NCBI GenBank assembly: GCA_963797835.1
Contig: CAWCRN010000027.1
Coordinates: 62,001-126,000, forward strand
Direction of reading: 5' to 3'
DNA from: JBDTSW01 sp963797835
GTDB taxonomy: Bacteria > Actinomycetota > Thermoleophilia > Solirubrobacterales > 70-9
DNA: 64,000 nucleotides
Under the pieces are notes generated by a model. That model did not search any database and had not been told where the DNA came from. It saw only the letters and a program-made list of their open reading frames with translations. Every line of letters starts with the position of its first letter. The first letter of the stretch is position 1. Below, in pieces: positions 27,604 through 35,763 of the stretch. Position numbers and translations under genes: made by a program.

Positions 27604-28675
27604 TCACCGCAGCCAGGTCCTGACGATCGCGTTCGTGAAGCCCATCCCGTAACGCACCACGGCCGGCTTCTTCGAGTGCCCGGAGAGACGCGCCGACGAC
27701 CGTCACCGGCACCTCTTTGGCGGGTATCCCGCGCTTGATCGCCTCGATCATGAACTCGGAGGTGTGGAACTGCTCCTGGCGCAGGACGAGCGTGGGGAGG
27801 ACGTCGGCGCGCACGGCCCGGTAGCCGTTGGAGCAGTCGGTGACCTTCGTCCGGGTGATGAACGAGACGACCTTGTTGAAGAACACGATCCCCATCTCGC
27901 GCGCCCGGTGGTTCTGCTCGGCCTCGCCCAGCACGCGCGAGCCGTGAGCCATCGCGACCTCGCCTGAGAGCACGGGCTCGACCAGGCGCGGCATCTCCGA
28001 GGGCAGGTGCTGGCCGTCGGCGTCGAGGGTGACGACGATGTTCGCCTTCGAGTCCGAGAGCAGGCGGTAGCCCGTGCGAAGGGCGGCGCCGCCGCCGCGG
28101 TTGATGACGTGGCGGGCGACCACGACGCCCGCCCCCTCGGCGACCTCGGCGGTGCCGTCGCGCGAGCCGTCGTCGACGACGAGGACCGCCGTGGGCTCGC
28201 CGCAGACCTCGGCCGGGATCCGCTCCAGCACCGTCGCGATGTTCTCGGCCTCGTTGTAGGCGGGAATGAGGATCGCGACCTTCCCGGCGAATCGCTCCGG
28301 ATGGCCGTCGCGACGGAAGCGCTCCCAGGCGAGCCCCTCGAGGACCGCCGACAGCTCGCTGGTGATGCGCGAGTTCTGCGAGAGCGCTCGCAGGGTGAGG
28401 CCGAACAGGATGAGGATCGCGAACACGACCACGCCGACGATCCGCGTCCCGTTCTCCCGCTCGAACGAGAAGGCGGAGAGCAACGCGTCCAGCAGCTCGG
28501 TGCCCGAGATCAGGGCGAGCGCCAGGGCGATCACGAGGAGGATGAGCACGTCGGCGTTGCGCAGCGAGCGACGGCGCCAGATCGCGTACCAGCCGATCGC
28601 CGCCGCCAGCACCAGGCCGGCCACGCGGAGCGCGGTCAGCTCGGGCGGGAAGACGTCGGCAAGCGGAGGAGTCAC
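27604..28675 (-). CDS. Membrane-anchored family 2 glycosyltransferase with N-terminal DUF2304-like domain (one-base break at 27691)
   Basis: ATG 28675 opens a 120-residue membrane part with three hydrophobic segments (LRVAGLVLAAAIGWYAIW, VLILLVIALALALISG, RIVGVVVFAILILFGLTL), as in DUF2304. A GT-A glycosyltransferase follows: VAILIPAYNEAENIATVLERIP, VLVVDDGSRDGTAEVAEG, NRGGGAALRTGYRL and VVTLDADGQHLPSEMPRLV with the DxD-like metal site. This is close to dolichol/polyprenyl-phosphate mannosyltransferases. The end is broken by one base at about 27691; repaired it reads RLSGHSKKPAVVRYGMGFTNAIVRTWLR to TGA 27604. Likely role: cell-envelope glycan synthesis. Confidence 0.86.
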
Positions 28676-28744
28676 GGGCGGCAGCGCAGGATAGAGCGGT
28701 CACGTGCGCCCACTGCGCATCAGCGTTGCACCGAACCACGCTGG

Positions 28745-28790
28745 GCTGTCCTGCTTTGCCTACCCACTGTGTGGGTTAGACAGGACGGCT
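28745..28790. repeat. 46-bp palindromic repeat, copy 1
   Basis: GCTGTCCTGC...CAGGACGGCT with a central CCCACTGTGTGGG; 43 of 46 bases equal the copy at 29657-29702, same orientation. It can fold as a long hairpin (outer GTCCTG/CAGGAC, inner CCCAC/GTGGG). The stop codon and last residues of the nuclease-like gene lie inside it. Confidence 0.85.
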
Positions 28791-29646
28791 GCCGGCGAAG
28801 AAGGCGATGAGCTCGCGCATCATCAGCCGCGGGTGCTCGAAGACGTCGTCCCAGGTGTAGCGGCGGAAGTCGTCGCCGCGGGCCCGGGCCTCGCGCTCGC
28901 GGTGGCGGTCGCGCTCCCAGGCGTGGCGCGAGTTGTGGAAGCGGTAGCTGTCGAGCTCGACAGTGAGCCGGTACGCCGGCCAGCGGCAGTCGACTCGGAA
29001 GCCGCCGACGGGGCGGTTCATCTTCGGGAGCGGTAGTCCCGCGGCTCGGAGCCGCTGCTCGAACCGCTGCTCGAGCTTGCTCAGCCTGACCTTGACGTCG
29101 CCGAGCATGATCCGCCGCAGCTTCCTGGCGCCCGGTGAGGCCGGCCTGCGCCGCAAGTACGGCCCCGACGTCGGCAGGTCTCGTTCCATGGTGAACGCCC
29201 GCCTCGTGGCAGGCACGGGCGAGGTCGCCGGCGCTGAGCACGGCGGCGAGGTCGACCAGGGTGCGAGCGGCCGAGGTAACCGGGATCCCGCGGTAGACCG
29301 TGGCATCGGCGCCGGGCTGGCGCCGTGCCCGGTGCGTGACGATCCCGGGAACCCTTCTCTCAGTGAGGGAGATGACCTCTGACGGCGGTGGGGACCCCTG
29401 CACCATCCGACGCCAGTAGCCGGCCGCCCGCCCGGCCAGCAGCGAGCCCTCGCCGCAGGCCAGGACCGCCGCCATGTAGGTCGCCTCGGTGCTTGGCGCT
29501 CGGTGCCCGACCCGGTAGACGCCCGGAAACTCCTCGATCAGCGAGCCGGTCCGAAGCCGCCACTCGATCTCCCTGTCGGTGATTCCCGCGCCCAGAAGAC
29601 CCTGGCGGGTTGCGAGGCCCTTGGCGGCGCCTGCGATCTCGGCCAT
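28776..29646 (-). CDS. AbiEi-antitoxin-like / DUF559 (Vsr-fold) protein (one-base break at 29154)
   Basis: ATG 29646 starts an AbiEi-like N-terminal winged helix (GLATRQGLLGAGITDREIEWRLRTGSLIEEFPGVYRVGH) and a middle part ending TSAARTLVDLAAVLSAGDLARACHEAGVHH. The frame then breaks at about 29154. Repaired, it continues RRRPASPGARKLRRIMLGDVKVRLSKLEQRF and the DUF559 nuclease-like region (FRVDCRWPAYRLTVELDSYRFHNSRHAWERDRHREREARARGDDFRRYTWDDV). That region has the acidic residues of the Vsr/PD-(D/E)XK fold. About 289 residues. It is bracketed by 46-bp repeats and may be a mobile cassette. No toxin partner is adjacent. Confidence 0.82.
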
Positions 29647-29656
29647 CACGGCCTCT

Positions 29657-29702
29657 GCTGTCCTGCCGTGCCTACCCACTGTGTGGGTTAGGCAGGACGG
29701 CT
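29657..29702. repeat. 46-bp palindromic repeat, copy 2
   Basis: Second copy of the palindromic repeat, 11 bp upstream of the nuclease-like gene's start codon. Differences from copy 1 are CG for TT and G for A. The two copies are 912 bp apart and enclose one gene exactly. Confidence 0.85.
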
Positions 29703-29760
29703 CAGGAGTTCGCCCCCTTTTGCGGCTGCCGCCCTACCCTCCGCTACCCTCCCGCGACTC

Positions 29761-30975
29761 ATGAGGATCCTGATCCTGGGTGGCGACGGGTACCTCGGCT
29801 GGCCGACCGCGATGCGCTTCTCCGAGCGCGGGCACGAGGTGTCGGTCGTCGACAACTTCTCCCGGCGCCGCTGGCATACGGAGAACTCCACGGACTCGCT
29901 GACGCCGATCCGCACCCTCGAGGAGCGGATCGAGGCGTGGCGCGAGGTCTCCGGCAAGGGGATCCGCTCGTTCGTGGGCTCCATCGAGGATCACCGGTTC
30001 CTCGAGGGCGTGGTCGACGAGACGCTGCCCGAGGCCGTCGTCCACTACGGCGAGCAGCCGTCCGCGCCGTACTCGATGAAGTCGCGCGAGGCGGCCGTCG
30101 AGACCCAGTACACGAACGTCATCGGCACCCTCAACCTGCTGTTCGCGATGCGCGACCGCGTGCCCGACTGCCACCTGGTGAAGCTCGGGACGATGGGCGA
30201 GTACGGGACCCCCAACATCGACATCGAGGAGGGGTTCATCGAGATCGAGCACAAGGGGCGCAAGGACACGCTGCCGTTCCCGAAGATGCCGGGCTCGCTG
30301 TATCACCTCTCCAAGGTCCACGACTCGCACAACATCCACTTCGCCTGCCGCATCTGGGGCCTTCGGGCGACCGACCTGAACCAGGGCGTCGTCTACGGGA
30401 TCGAGACCGACGAGTCGGCTCGCGACGTGCGCCTGATCACGCGCTTCGACTACGACGAGTACTTCGGCACGGTGCTGAACCGCTTCTGCGTCCAAGCCGT
30501 GATCGGGCACCCGCTGACCGTGTACGGCGAGGGCGGCCAGACGCGCGGCTTCCTCAACATCCGCGACACCCTCCAGTGCGTCGAGCTGGCGGTCGCCAAC
30601 CCGGCCGACCTCGGCGAGTACCGCGTGTTCAACCAGTTCACCGAGCAGTTCTCGGTGAGCGAGCTGGCGGCCCTGGTCAAGGAGAGCGCCGCCCACGCCG
30701 GCTTGGAGGTCGAGATCAAGGCCTTCCCCAACCCGCGCGTCGAGGCCGAGCGCCACTACTACAACGCCACGCACACCAAGCTGCTGGACCTGGGGCTCGA
30801 GCCCAACCACCTCGGCGAGGAGCTCGTGCAGTCGATGCTCCGCATCATCGAGCAGCACAGGGACCGGGTCATCGACCGGGCGATCCTGCCGCACACCACG
30901 TGGGAGGCGGGCGAGCTCGAGGGCGAGGCGCTCGGCGCCTCCGCGGTCGACACGCAGGTTGCGGGCGACCCGTAG
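29761..30975 (+). CDS. sqdB: UDP-sulfoquinovose synthase
   Basis: A 404-residue short-chain dehydrogenase/epimerase-type enzyme that makes UDP-sulfoquinovose from UDP-glucose and sulfite. The NAD site is LILGGDGYLGWPTAMRFSERGHEVSVVDN. SQD1-specific parts are RRWHTENSTDSLTPI, VHYGEQPSAPYSMKS, KLGTMGEYGTPNIDIEEGFIE, LPFPKMPGSLYHLSKVHDSHN (catalytic Tyr-x3-Lys) and WGLRATDLNQGVVYG. Length equals bacterial SqdB. A TACCCT -10 lies 10 nt before ATG. No sulfolipid synthase (SqdX/SqdD) is adjacent, so the fate of the sugar nucleotide is open: sulfolipid or a sulfonated glycan. Confidence 0.94.
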   Translation: MRILILGGDGYLGWPTAMRFSERGHEVSVVDNFSRRRWHTENSTDSLTPIRTLEERIEAWREVSGKGIRSFVGSIEDHRFLEGVVDETLPEAVVHYGEQPSAPYSMKSREAAVETQYTNVIGTLNLLFAMRDRVPDCHLVKLGTMGEYGTPNIDIEEGFIEIEHKGRKDTLPFPKMPGSLYHLSKVHDSHNIHFACRIWGLRATDLNQGVVYGIETDESARDVRLITRFDYDEYFGTVLNRFCVQAVIGHPLTVYGEGGQTRGFLNIRDTLQCVELAVANPADLGEYRVFNQFTEQFSVSELAALVKESAAHAGLEVEIKAFPNPRVEAERHYYNATHTKLLDLGLEPNHLGEELVQSMLRIIEQHRDRVIDRAILPHTTWEAGELEGEALGASAVDTQVAGDP

Positions 30976-30983
30976 GTCGCCCC

Positions 30984-30989
30984 TACAAT
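30984..30989 (+). promoter_or_regulatory. -10 element of ilvBN (leaderless type)
   Basis: TACAAT, nearly consensus, ends 8 nt before ATG 30998. The start site would coincide with the ATG. No room exists for a leader peptide or attenuator here, unlike leuA. Confidence 0.5.
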
Positions 30990-30997
30990 CTCCCTTC

Positions 30998-32677
30998 ATG
31001 CGCGCGGCTGACGCACTGGTCCAGGCCCTGGAGGCCGAGGGGGTCGAGCACGTCTTCGGCATCCCCGGCGGCGCCAACCTGCCCACCTACGACGCGATCT
31101 ACGACGCGAAGTTCACGCACGTCCAGGCCCGCCACGAGCAGGGGGCCGGACACGCCGCCGAGGGCTACGCCAAGGCCTCCGGCCGCGTCGGCGTCGCGTT
31201 CGCGACCTCCGGCCCGGGCGCGACCAACCTGGTCACGCCGATCGCCGACGCGATGATGGACTCGGTGCCCACGGTGTTCATCACCGGCCAGGTGCGCACC
31301 GAGCTCATCGGCACCGACGGCTTCCAGGAGGCCGACGTCACCGGCATCACGATGCCGGTCGTCAAGCACTCGCTGCTGGTCACCGACCCTCGCCACATCC
31401 CCGAGTACGTCCACGCCGCATTCCACATCGCCAGCACCGGCCGGCCCGGTCCGGTCCTGGTCGACATCCCGCAGGACCTCTCGCGGGCCGACATCGAGTA
31501 CGAGCCGGCCTCCGGGTCGCCCGAGCTTCCCGGCTACAGCCCGACCACGGAGGGCAACATCAAGCAGATCCGGATCGCGGCGAAGGCGCTCGCCAACTCC
31601 CAGCGGCCGGTGATCTACGCGGGCGGCGGCGTCATCAACGGCAACGCCGCCGACGAGCTACGCGCCTTCTGCGCGGCCGACCGCTTCCCGGTGACCCTGA
31701 CCGTGATGGGCCTGGGCGCGTTCCCGGCGCCGCACGAGCAGTGGCTGGGGATGTTGGGCATGCACGGCACGCGCGCTGCCAACTACGCGATGGACACCGC
31801 CGACCTGATCATCGCCGTCGGCGCCCGATTCGACGACCGGATCACCGGAAAGCTCTCCGAGTTCGCACCGCGCGCCAAGTTCGTCCACATCGACGTCGAC
31901 CCCGCCGAGATCTCGAAGAACGTCGCCGCGCACATCCCTATCGTCGGCGACGTGAAGGACGTGCTGCCGAAGCTGACCCGCGAGTACAACGCCCTCAAGG
32001 CCGACTCCTCGCGCCTCGACGACTGGTGGAAGCAGATCCGCGAGTGGCAGACGACCTACCCGCTGCGCTACGACGACTCATCCGACTCGGAGATCAAGCC
32101 ACAGCTGATGATCGAGGCGATGTACGAGGCCACCGACGGCACCGCGATCATCACCTCCGACGTGGGCCAGCACCAGATGTGGGCCGCGCAGTACTACCAC
32201 TTCGACCGCCCCCGGCAGTGGATCAACTCCGGCGGGCTAGGGACGATGGGCTTTGGCCTGCCGGCCGCGATCGGCGCCAAGGTCGCCTGCCCGGACGAGA
32301 CCGTGGTGGCGCTCTGCGGCGACGGCAGCCTGGTGATGACTTGCCAGGAGATGGCGACGGCCGTCCACCACGACATCCCGGTGAAGATCTTCCTGATGAA
32401 CAACGGCCATTTCGGCATGGTCCGGCAGTGGCAGGAGCTGTTCTGGGACAAGCGCTACTCCTCCGTCGAGATGGGCCCCAGCCCCGATTGGCCCAAGCTG
32501 GCCGAGGCGTTCGGTTGGACGGGCATGCAGGTCTCAGACAAGTCCGAGGTCCGCGGCGCCATGCGCACGGCCCTGGAGACCGACGGCCCGGTGCTGCTCG
32601 ACGTCCAGGTCTCCAAGGACGAGAACTGCTACCCGATGATCCCGGCGGGCGCCGCCGCGCGCGACATGGTGGGCTGA
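30998..32677 (+). CDS. ilvB: Acetolactate synthase large subunit
   Basis: A 559-residue thiamine-diphosphate enzyme for the first common step of valine/leucine and isoleucine synthesis. It shows VEHVFGIPGGANLPTYDAIYD, the catalytic Glu in ARHEQGAGHAAEGYAKASG, the FAD region, and the ThDP motif LCGDGSLVMTCQEMATAVHHDIPVKIFLMNN. ATG 30998 is preferred over the upstream 30959 because of the well-placed -10 element and the protein alignment. ilvN starts 3 nt after the stop. Confidence 0.96.
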   Translation: MRAADALVQALEAEGVEHVFGIPGGANLPTYDAIYDAKFTHVQARHEQGAGHAAEGYAKASGRVGVAFATSGPGATNLVTPIADAMMDSVPTVFITGQVRTELIGTDGFQEADVTGITMPVVKHSLLVTDPRHIPEYVHAAFHIASTGRPGPVLVDIPQDLSRADIEYEPASGSPELPGYSPTTEGNIKQIRIAAKALANSQRPVIYAGGGVINGNAADELRAFCAADRFPVTLTVMGLGAFPAPHEQWLGMLGMHGTRAANYAMDTADLIIAVGARFDDRITGKLSEFAPRAKFVHIDVDPAEISKNVAAHIPIVGDVKDVLPKLTREYNALKADSSRLDDWWKQIREWQTTYPLRYDDSSDSEIKPQLMIEAMYEATDGTAIITSDVGQHQMWAAQYYHFDRPRQWINSGGLGTMGFGLPAAIGAKVACPDETVVALCGDGSLVMTCQEMATAVHHDIPVKIFLMNNGHFGMVRQWQELFWDKRYSSVEMGPSPDWPKLAEAFGWTGMQVSDKSEVRGAMRTALETDGPVLLDVQVSKDENCYPMIPAGAAARDMVG

Positions 32678-32680
32678 TCG

Positions 32681-33232
32681 ATGGAAGCCGGGACACCAGA
32701 CCTGATCAAGCTGGAGGACCTCGAGGCCTCACGGGCGCTCACGGGGCGCAAGCACATCCTCTCGCTGACCGTCGAGAACCGCCCGGGCGTCCTGGCCCGA
32801 ATCGCCGGCCTGTTCAGCCGTCGCGGCTTCAACATCGACACGCTCGCCGTCGGCCCCACCGAGGACCCTGACATCTCGCGGATCACGCTCACCCTCGACG
32901 GCGCCGTCCACCCGATCGACCAGGTCACGAAGCAGCTCCACAAGCTGGTCAACGTGATCAAGATCCGCGACATGGAGCCGGACGGGACGATCGCCCGGGA
33001 GATGGCTCTGTTCCGCGTATCCGCCGCGGTCGAGAACCGAGCCGAGATCATGCAGTTCGCCGAGATCTTCAACGGAAAGATCGTGGACGTCTCCCGGCGC
33101 ACGCTGACGATCGAGGTCACCGGCACGCAGGAAGAGGTGGACTCCTTCGAGCGGATGGTCCGTCCGCACGGCCTGATCGAGATGGCGCGCACCGGCGAGG
33201 TCGCCATCACCAAGGCCAGGCCGGACCAGTAG
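32681..33232 (+). CDS. ilvN: Acetolactate synthase small (regulatory) subunit
   Basis: A 183-residue ACT-domain protein: ILSLTVENRPGVLARIAGLFSRRGFNIDTLAVGPTEDPDISRITLTL is the valine-binding ACT domain, followed by the second domain (REMALFRVSAAVENRAEIMQFAEIFNGKIVDVSRRTLTIEVTG). It has an unusual 20-residue N-terminal extension (EAGTPDLIKLEDLEASRALTG). It confers feedback inhibition on IlvB. menF begins 5 nt after its stop, so the men gene may be read through from here. Confidence 0.96.
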   Translation: MEAGTPDLIKLEDLEASRALTGRKHILSLTVENRPGVLARIAGLFSRRGFNIDTLAVGPTEDPDISRITLTLDGAVHPIDQVTKQLHKLVNVIKIRDMEPDGTIAREMALFRVSAAVENRAEIMQFAEIFNGKIVDVSRRTLTIEVTGTQEEVDSFERMVRPHGLIEMARTGEVAITKARPDQ

Positions 33233-33237
33233 GGCCG

Positions 33238-34620
33238 GTGATCCAGGGCGCCGCCACCGCCCTCGAATCGCTGTCCACGCTGCTCCAGGGCATCGAGGGG
33301 CGGCGCGTCGTCAGCGTCACCGCGCCCGTCGAGATCGATGACCCGAGCGCCGCCATCTTCAGCTCGCGGATGGCCGGCGACCGCTGGTTCTGCTGGGAGG
33401 AACCCGACGACGGCTTCGCGCTGGCGGCCGTCGGCAGCGCCCACGAGGTGATCTCCCGGGGATCGTCGCGCTTCGCCGACGTTGCGAGCGAGTGCGCCGA
33501 GCTGCTGCACGACCGCGTCAGCGCGGAGCCGGCGGGCCTCCCGGCCGGCGCCGGGCCGATCTGGGCCGGCGGCTTCGCATTCGCCGGCTCGGGTGGCGCC
33601 GCCCCGCACTGGTCGTCCTTCCCGCCGGCGCTGATGGTGCTGCCCGAGCTGTCCTTGATGCGACGGGGCCCCGAGGCGCTCCTGACCGTGGCGGTCGTCT
33701 CGGGCGCCGGAGCCCCGGACGCCCTGGTGCGCGTGGGCGCTCGCCTGGGGTCGATCGCCGACGCGTCGCTGCCCATGGTGGACCCGCACCCGAGCGGCGG
33801 GATCGAGATCTCCAGCCCGGCGCCGCCGTCGGAATACGAGAACGCCGTCGCGGCCGCGGTCCAGGAGATCGCCGCGGGGGAGCGCGAGAAGCTCGTACTG
33901 GCGCGCGAGGTCCGGGTCCAGGCGCCGTCGGCGCACGACCCCGCCGCCATCTACGGGGCGATGCGCTCGGCGTTCCCGTCCTGCTTCTGCTTCTGCTGTG
34001 GGTCCTCCGAGGGCGCCTTCCTGGGGGCCAGCCCGGAGCTCCTCGTTCGCCGAACCGGGGCCACGGCGGCCACGGTCGCCTTGGCGGGGTCGACCCGCCG
34101 CAGCGCCGACCCTGCGGTGGACGATCACCTGGGCGAGGCGCTCCTGCGCTCCGCCAAGGACCGCGCGGAGCACGATTTCGTCGTCAGCCGGATCGCCCGC
34201 TCGCTGCGGCCGCACGCCGTGTGGGTTGAGACGGGACCGGAGCCCGGGCTCGTGAAGGTCGCGAACATCCAGCACCTCGCCTCGCCCGTCCATGCCCAGC
34301 TCGCCCAGCCACGGTCCGCGATCGAGCTGGCGGGGCTCCTCCACCCGACCCCCGCCGTCGGCGGCGAACCGCCGGAGGGCGCGCTCGAGGCGATCACCCG
34401 GCTCGAGAGGCTGGACCGCGGGTGGTACGCGGGGCCGGTTGGCTGGATGGACGCTGCCGAGGACGGCGAGTTCTGCGTCGCCCTGCGCTCGGCGCTGCTG
34501 CGCGACCGGACCGCGCACCTGTTCGCCGGCGCCGGCATCGTCGCCGACTCCGATCCGCCGGCCGAGCTGGCCGAGACGGAGCTGAAGCTCGGCGCTCTGC
34601 TGCCGCTGATCGCGGGCTAG
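33238..34620 (+). CDS. menF: Isochorismate synthase
   Basis: A 460-residue chorismate-utilising enzyme converts chorismate to isochorismate for menaquinone. The C-terminal chorismate-binding domain has LVLAREVRVQAP, FCFCCGSSEGAFLGASPELLVRRTG, LAGSTRRS, KDRAEHDFVV, VKVANIQHLASPVHAQL, LHPTPAVGGEPPEGALEAI and DRGWYAGPVGWMDAAEDGEFCVALRSALL. GTG 33238 is the first start after ilvN. It lies apart from and faces the men operon. Isochorismate versus salicylate synthase cannot be told apart by these motifs alone, but the other men genes support MenF. Confidence 0.92.
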   Translation: MIQGAATALESLSTLLQGIEGRRVVSVTAPVEIDDPSAAIFSSRMAGDRWFCWEEPDDGFALAAVGSAHEVISRGSSRFADVASECAELLHDRVSAEPAGLPAGAGPIWAGGFAFAGSGGAAPHWSSFPPALMVLPELSLMRRGPEALLTVAVVSGAGAPDALVRVGARLGSIADASLPMVDPHPSGGIEISSPAPPSEYENAVAAAVQEIAAGEREKLVLAREVRVQAPSAHDPAAIYGAMRSAFPSCFCFCCGSSEGAFLGASPELLVRRTGATAATVALAGSTRRSADPAVDDHLGEALLRSAKDRAEHDFVVSRIARSLRPHAVWVETGPEPGLVKVANIQHLASPVHAQLAQPRSAIELAGLLHPTPAVGGEPPEGALEAITRLERLDRGWYAGPVGWMDAAEDGEFCVALRSALLRDRTAHLFAGAGIVADSDPPAELAETELKLGALLPLIAG

Positions 34621-34631
34621 AACCCACATGC

Positions 34632-34678
34632 GGCGGCTTCGCCGCCTTACCTGCTGCCGGCACACACTGTGTGCCGGC
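34632..34678. terminator. Two adjacent hairpins between convergent genes
   Basis: GGCGGC/GCCGCC (34632-34646) is followed by a perfect 11-bp stem GCCGGCACACA / TGTGTGCCGGC (34656-34678) around a single C. They lie between the menF stop and the stop of the convergent membrane-protein gene. Probable bidirectional terminator. The centre CACTGTGTG is shared with the 46-bp palindromic repeats at 28745 and 29657. Confidence 0.55.
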
Positions 34679-34681
34679 CTC

Positions 34682-35242
34682 TCAGAACTCTGGGAAACCG
34701 ATGGTGTCGAAGAACCACAGCGCGCTGGTCAGCCAGATCACGACCAGTGCCGCGAACACCAGCCCGCCCAGCACAGGGAGCGCCCAGCCGGGCATGCGCT
34801 CGGACCGCACCGTCAGCACCTTCGTGGTGAACGCGCCGTAGAAGAAGCAGCCGGCGAGCGAGTGAACGAGCACTCGTGTGTCCGTGTCCTGGAAGCCGAG
34901 TGCCCAGAGGCAGTGATAGACGACCGGGAGCGAGATCAGGAAGGCCAGGAGGCCGGTGACCCTGTGCGCGGGCGCGACCCAGGCGGGCGCGTCGCCCGAG
35001 CCGATCCTGCCGTACATCCGCAGCGCCAGCGTGACCTGCACGAGGGCCAGGCAAACCACGATCGTGGCCAGCCAGGCCTTCATGTTGAGGGTGGCGCTGA
35101 AGAAGAGGCCGTCGCCCAGGATCGACTGGCCCGTGGCGTCGTGCACGTTGCCGTACACGCCCAGCGCGACCGCCACCGCGGCGCCCACCAGCCCGAGGAC
35201 GATCAGTCGTCCCGACGCCACCGGCTTCGGCGCTGCCTCCAT
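34682..35242 (-). CDS. DUF6529-like membrane protein, cytochrome b561-like layout
   Basis: A 186-residue protein with about five hydrophobic segments (about 12-29, 52-72, 91-110, 126-142, 157-178). Histidines lie in or near the helices (APAHRVTGLLAFLISLPVVYHCLWALGF, VLVHSLAGCFFYGAFTTKVLTVRS), an arrangement seen in b-type heme membrane proteins. TAGGTT ends 6 nt before ATG 35242, again leaderless-type. I recall the family as DUF6529; heme binding is inference. Confidence 0.7.
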   Translation of the reverse strand: MEAAPKPVASGRLIVLGLVGAAVAVALGVYGNVHDATGQSILGDGLFFSATLNMKAWLATIVVCLALVQVTLALRMYGRIGSGDAPAWVAPAHRVTGLLAFLISLPVVYHCLWALGFQDTDTRVLVHSLAGCFFYGAFTTKVLTVRSERMPGWALPVLGGLVFAALVVIWLTSALWFFDTIGFPEF

Positions 35243-35327
35243 GCGTCCAACCTACCGCCCTCGGCGCCCGCGCGCGAGCGGGTAGGGTTGCGCCGTCTTC
35301 GACCGCGACAGAGACTGGAAGTGACCC

Positions 35328-35759
35328 ATGGGACTCAGAGTGATCGGATCGATCGCCGTGGCGGCCGTGCTGGCGCTGGCAGGGTGCGGAGGGGACGACG
35401 AGGGGTCGGACATCACGGCCTTCTGCGACAAGGTCGATGAGATCCGCGCTGCCGAAGATCCGTTCGCGGGCCTGCAGGGCAACGACATCGAGGGAGCCCA
35501 GGCCGCGCTCGAGGAGGCCCGGAGCCTGTTCGGCGAGGTGGCCGATGTTGCCCCCGAGGAGATCCAGGCCGACGTCGAGGAGGCCCAGGCGTTCTTCGAC
35601 GACTTCGTCGCGGCCGCCCAGGACGCCGACAGCCCCGAGGACTTCCTCGCGATCGCGACGGACTTCCAGCAGCAGGCGCAGGACTTCGAGGAGACCAGCA
35701 TCCGCCTCGAGGAGTACACGACCGAGAACTGCGGCGCGGACCCGAACGCGGAGGGGTAG
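35328..35759 (+). CDS. Small lipoprotein
   Basis: A 143-residue protein with a lipoprotein signal: basic GLRVIG, hydrophobic SIAVAAVLALAG and lipobox ALAGC (Cys at about 19). The mature part is acidic and helical (EGAQAALEEARSLFGEVADVAPEEIQADVEEAQAFFDDFVAAAQDADSPEDFLAIATDFQQQ), probably a helical bundle on the outer face of the membrane, with a conserved-looking C-terminal Cys (TTENCGADP). It ends 4 nt before the convergent menD stop. Function unknown. Confidence 0.78.
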   Translation: MGLRVIGSIAVAAVLALAGCGGDDEGSDITAFCDKVDEIRAAEDPFAGLQGNDIEGAQAALEEARSLFGEVADVAPEEIQADVEEAQAFFDDFVAAAQDADSPEDFLAIATDFQQQAQDFEETSIRLEEYTTENCGADPNAEG

Positions 35760-35763
35760 GCCG

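Noticed and set aside
28745..28790. Treating the 46-bp repeats as ordinary terminators
   Set aside because: One copy stands in front of a gene's start and both are nearly identical over 46 bp including the non-stem bases, more than a terminator needs; a terminator function in addition is possible.
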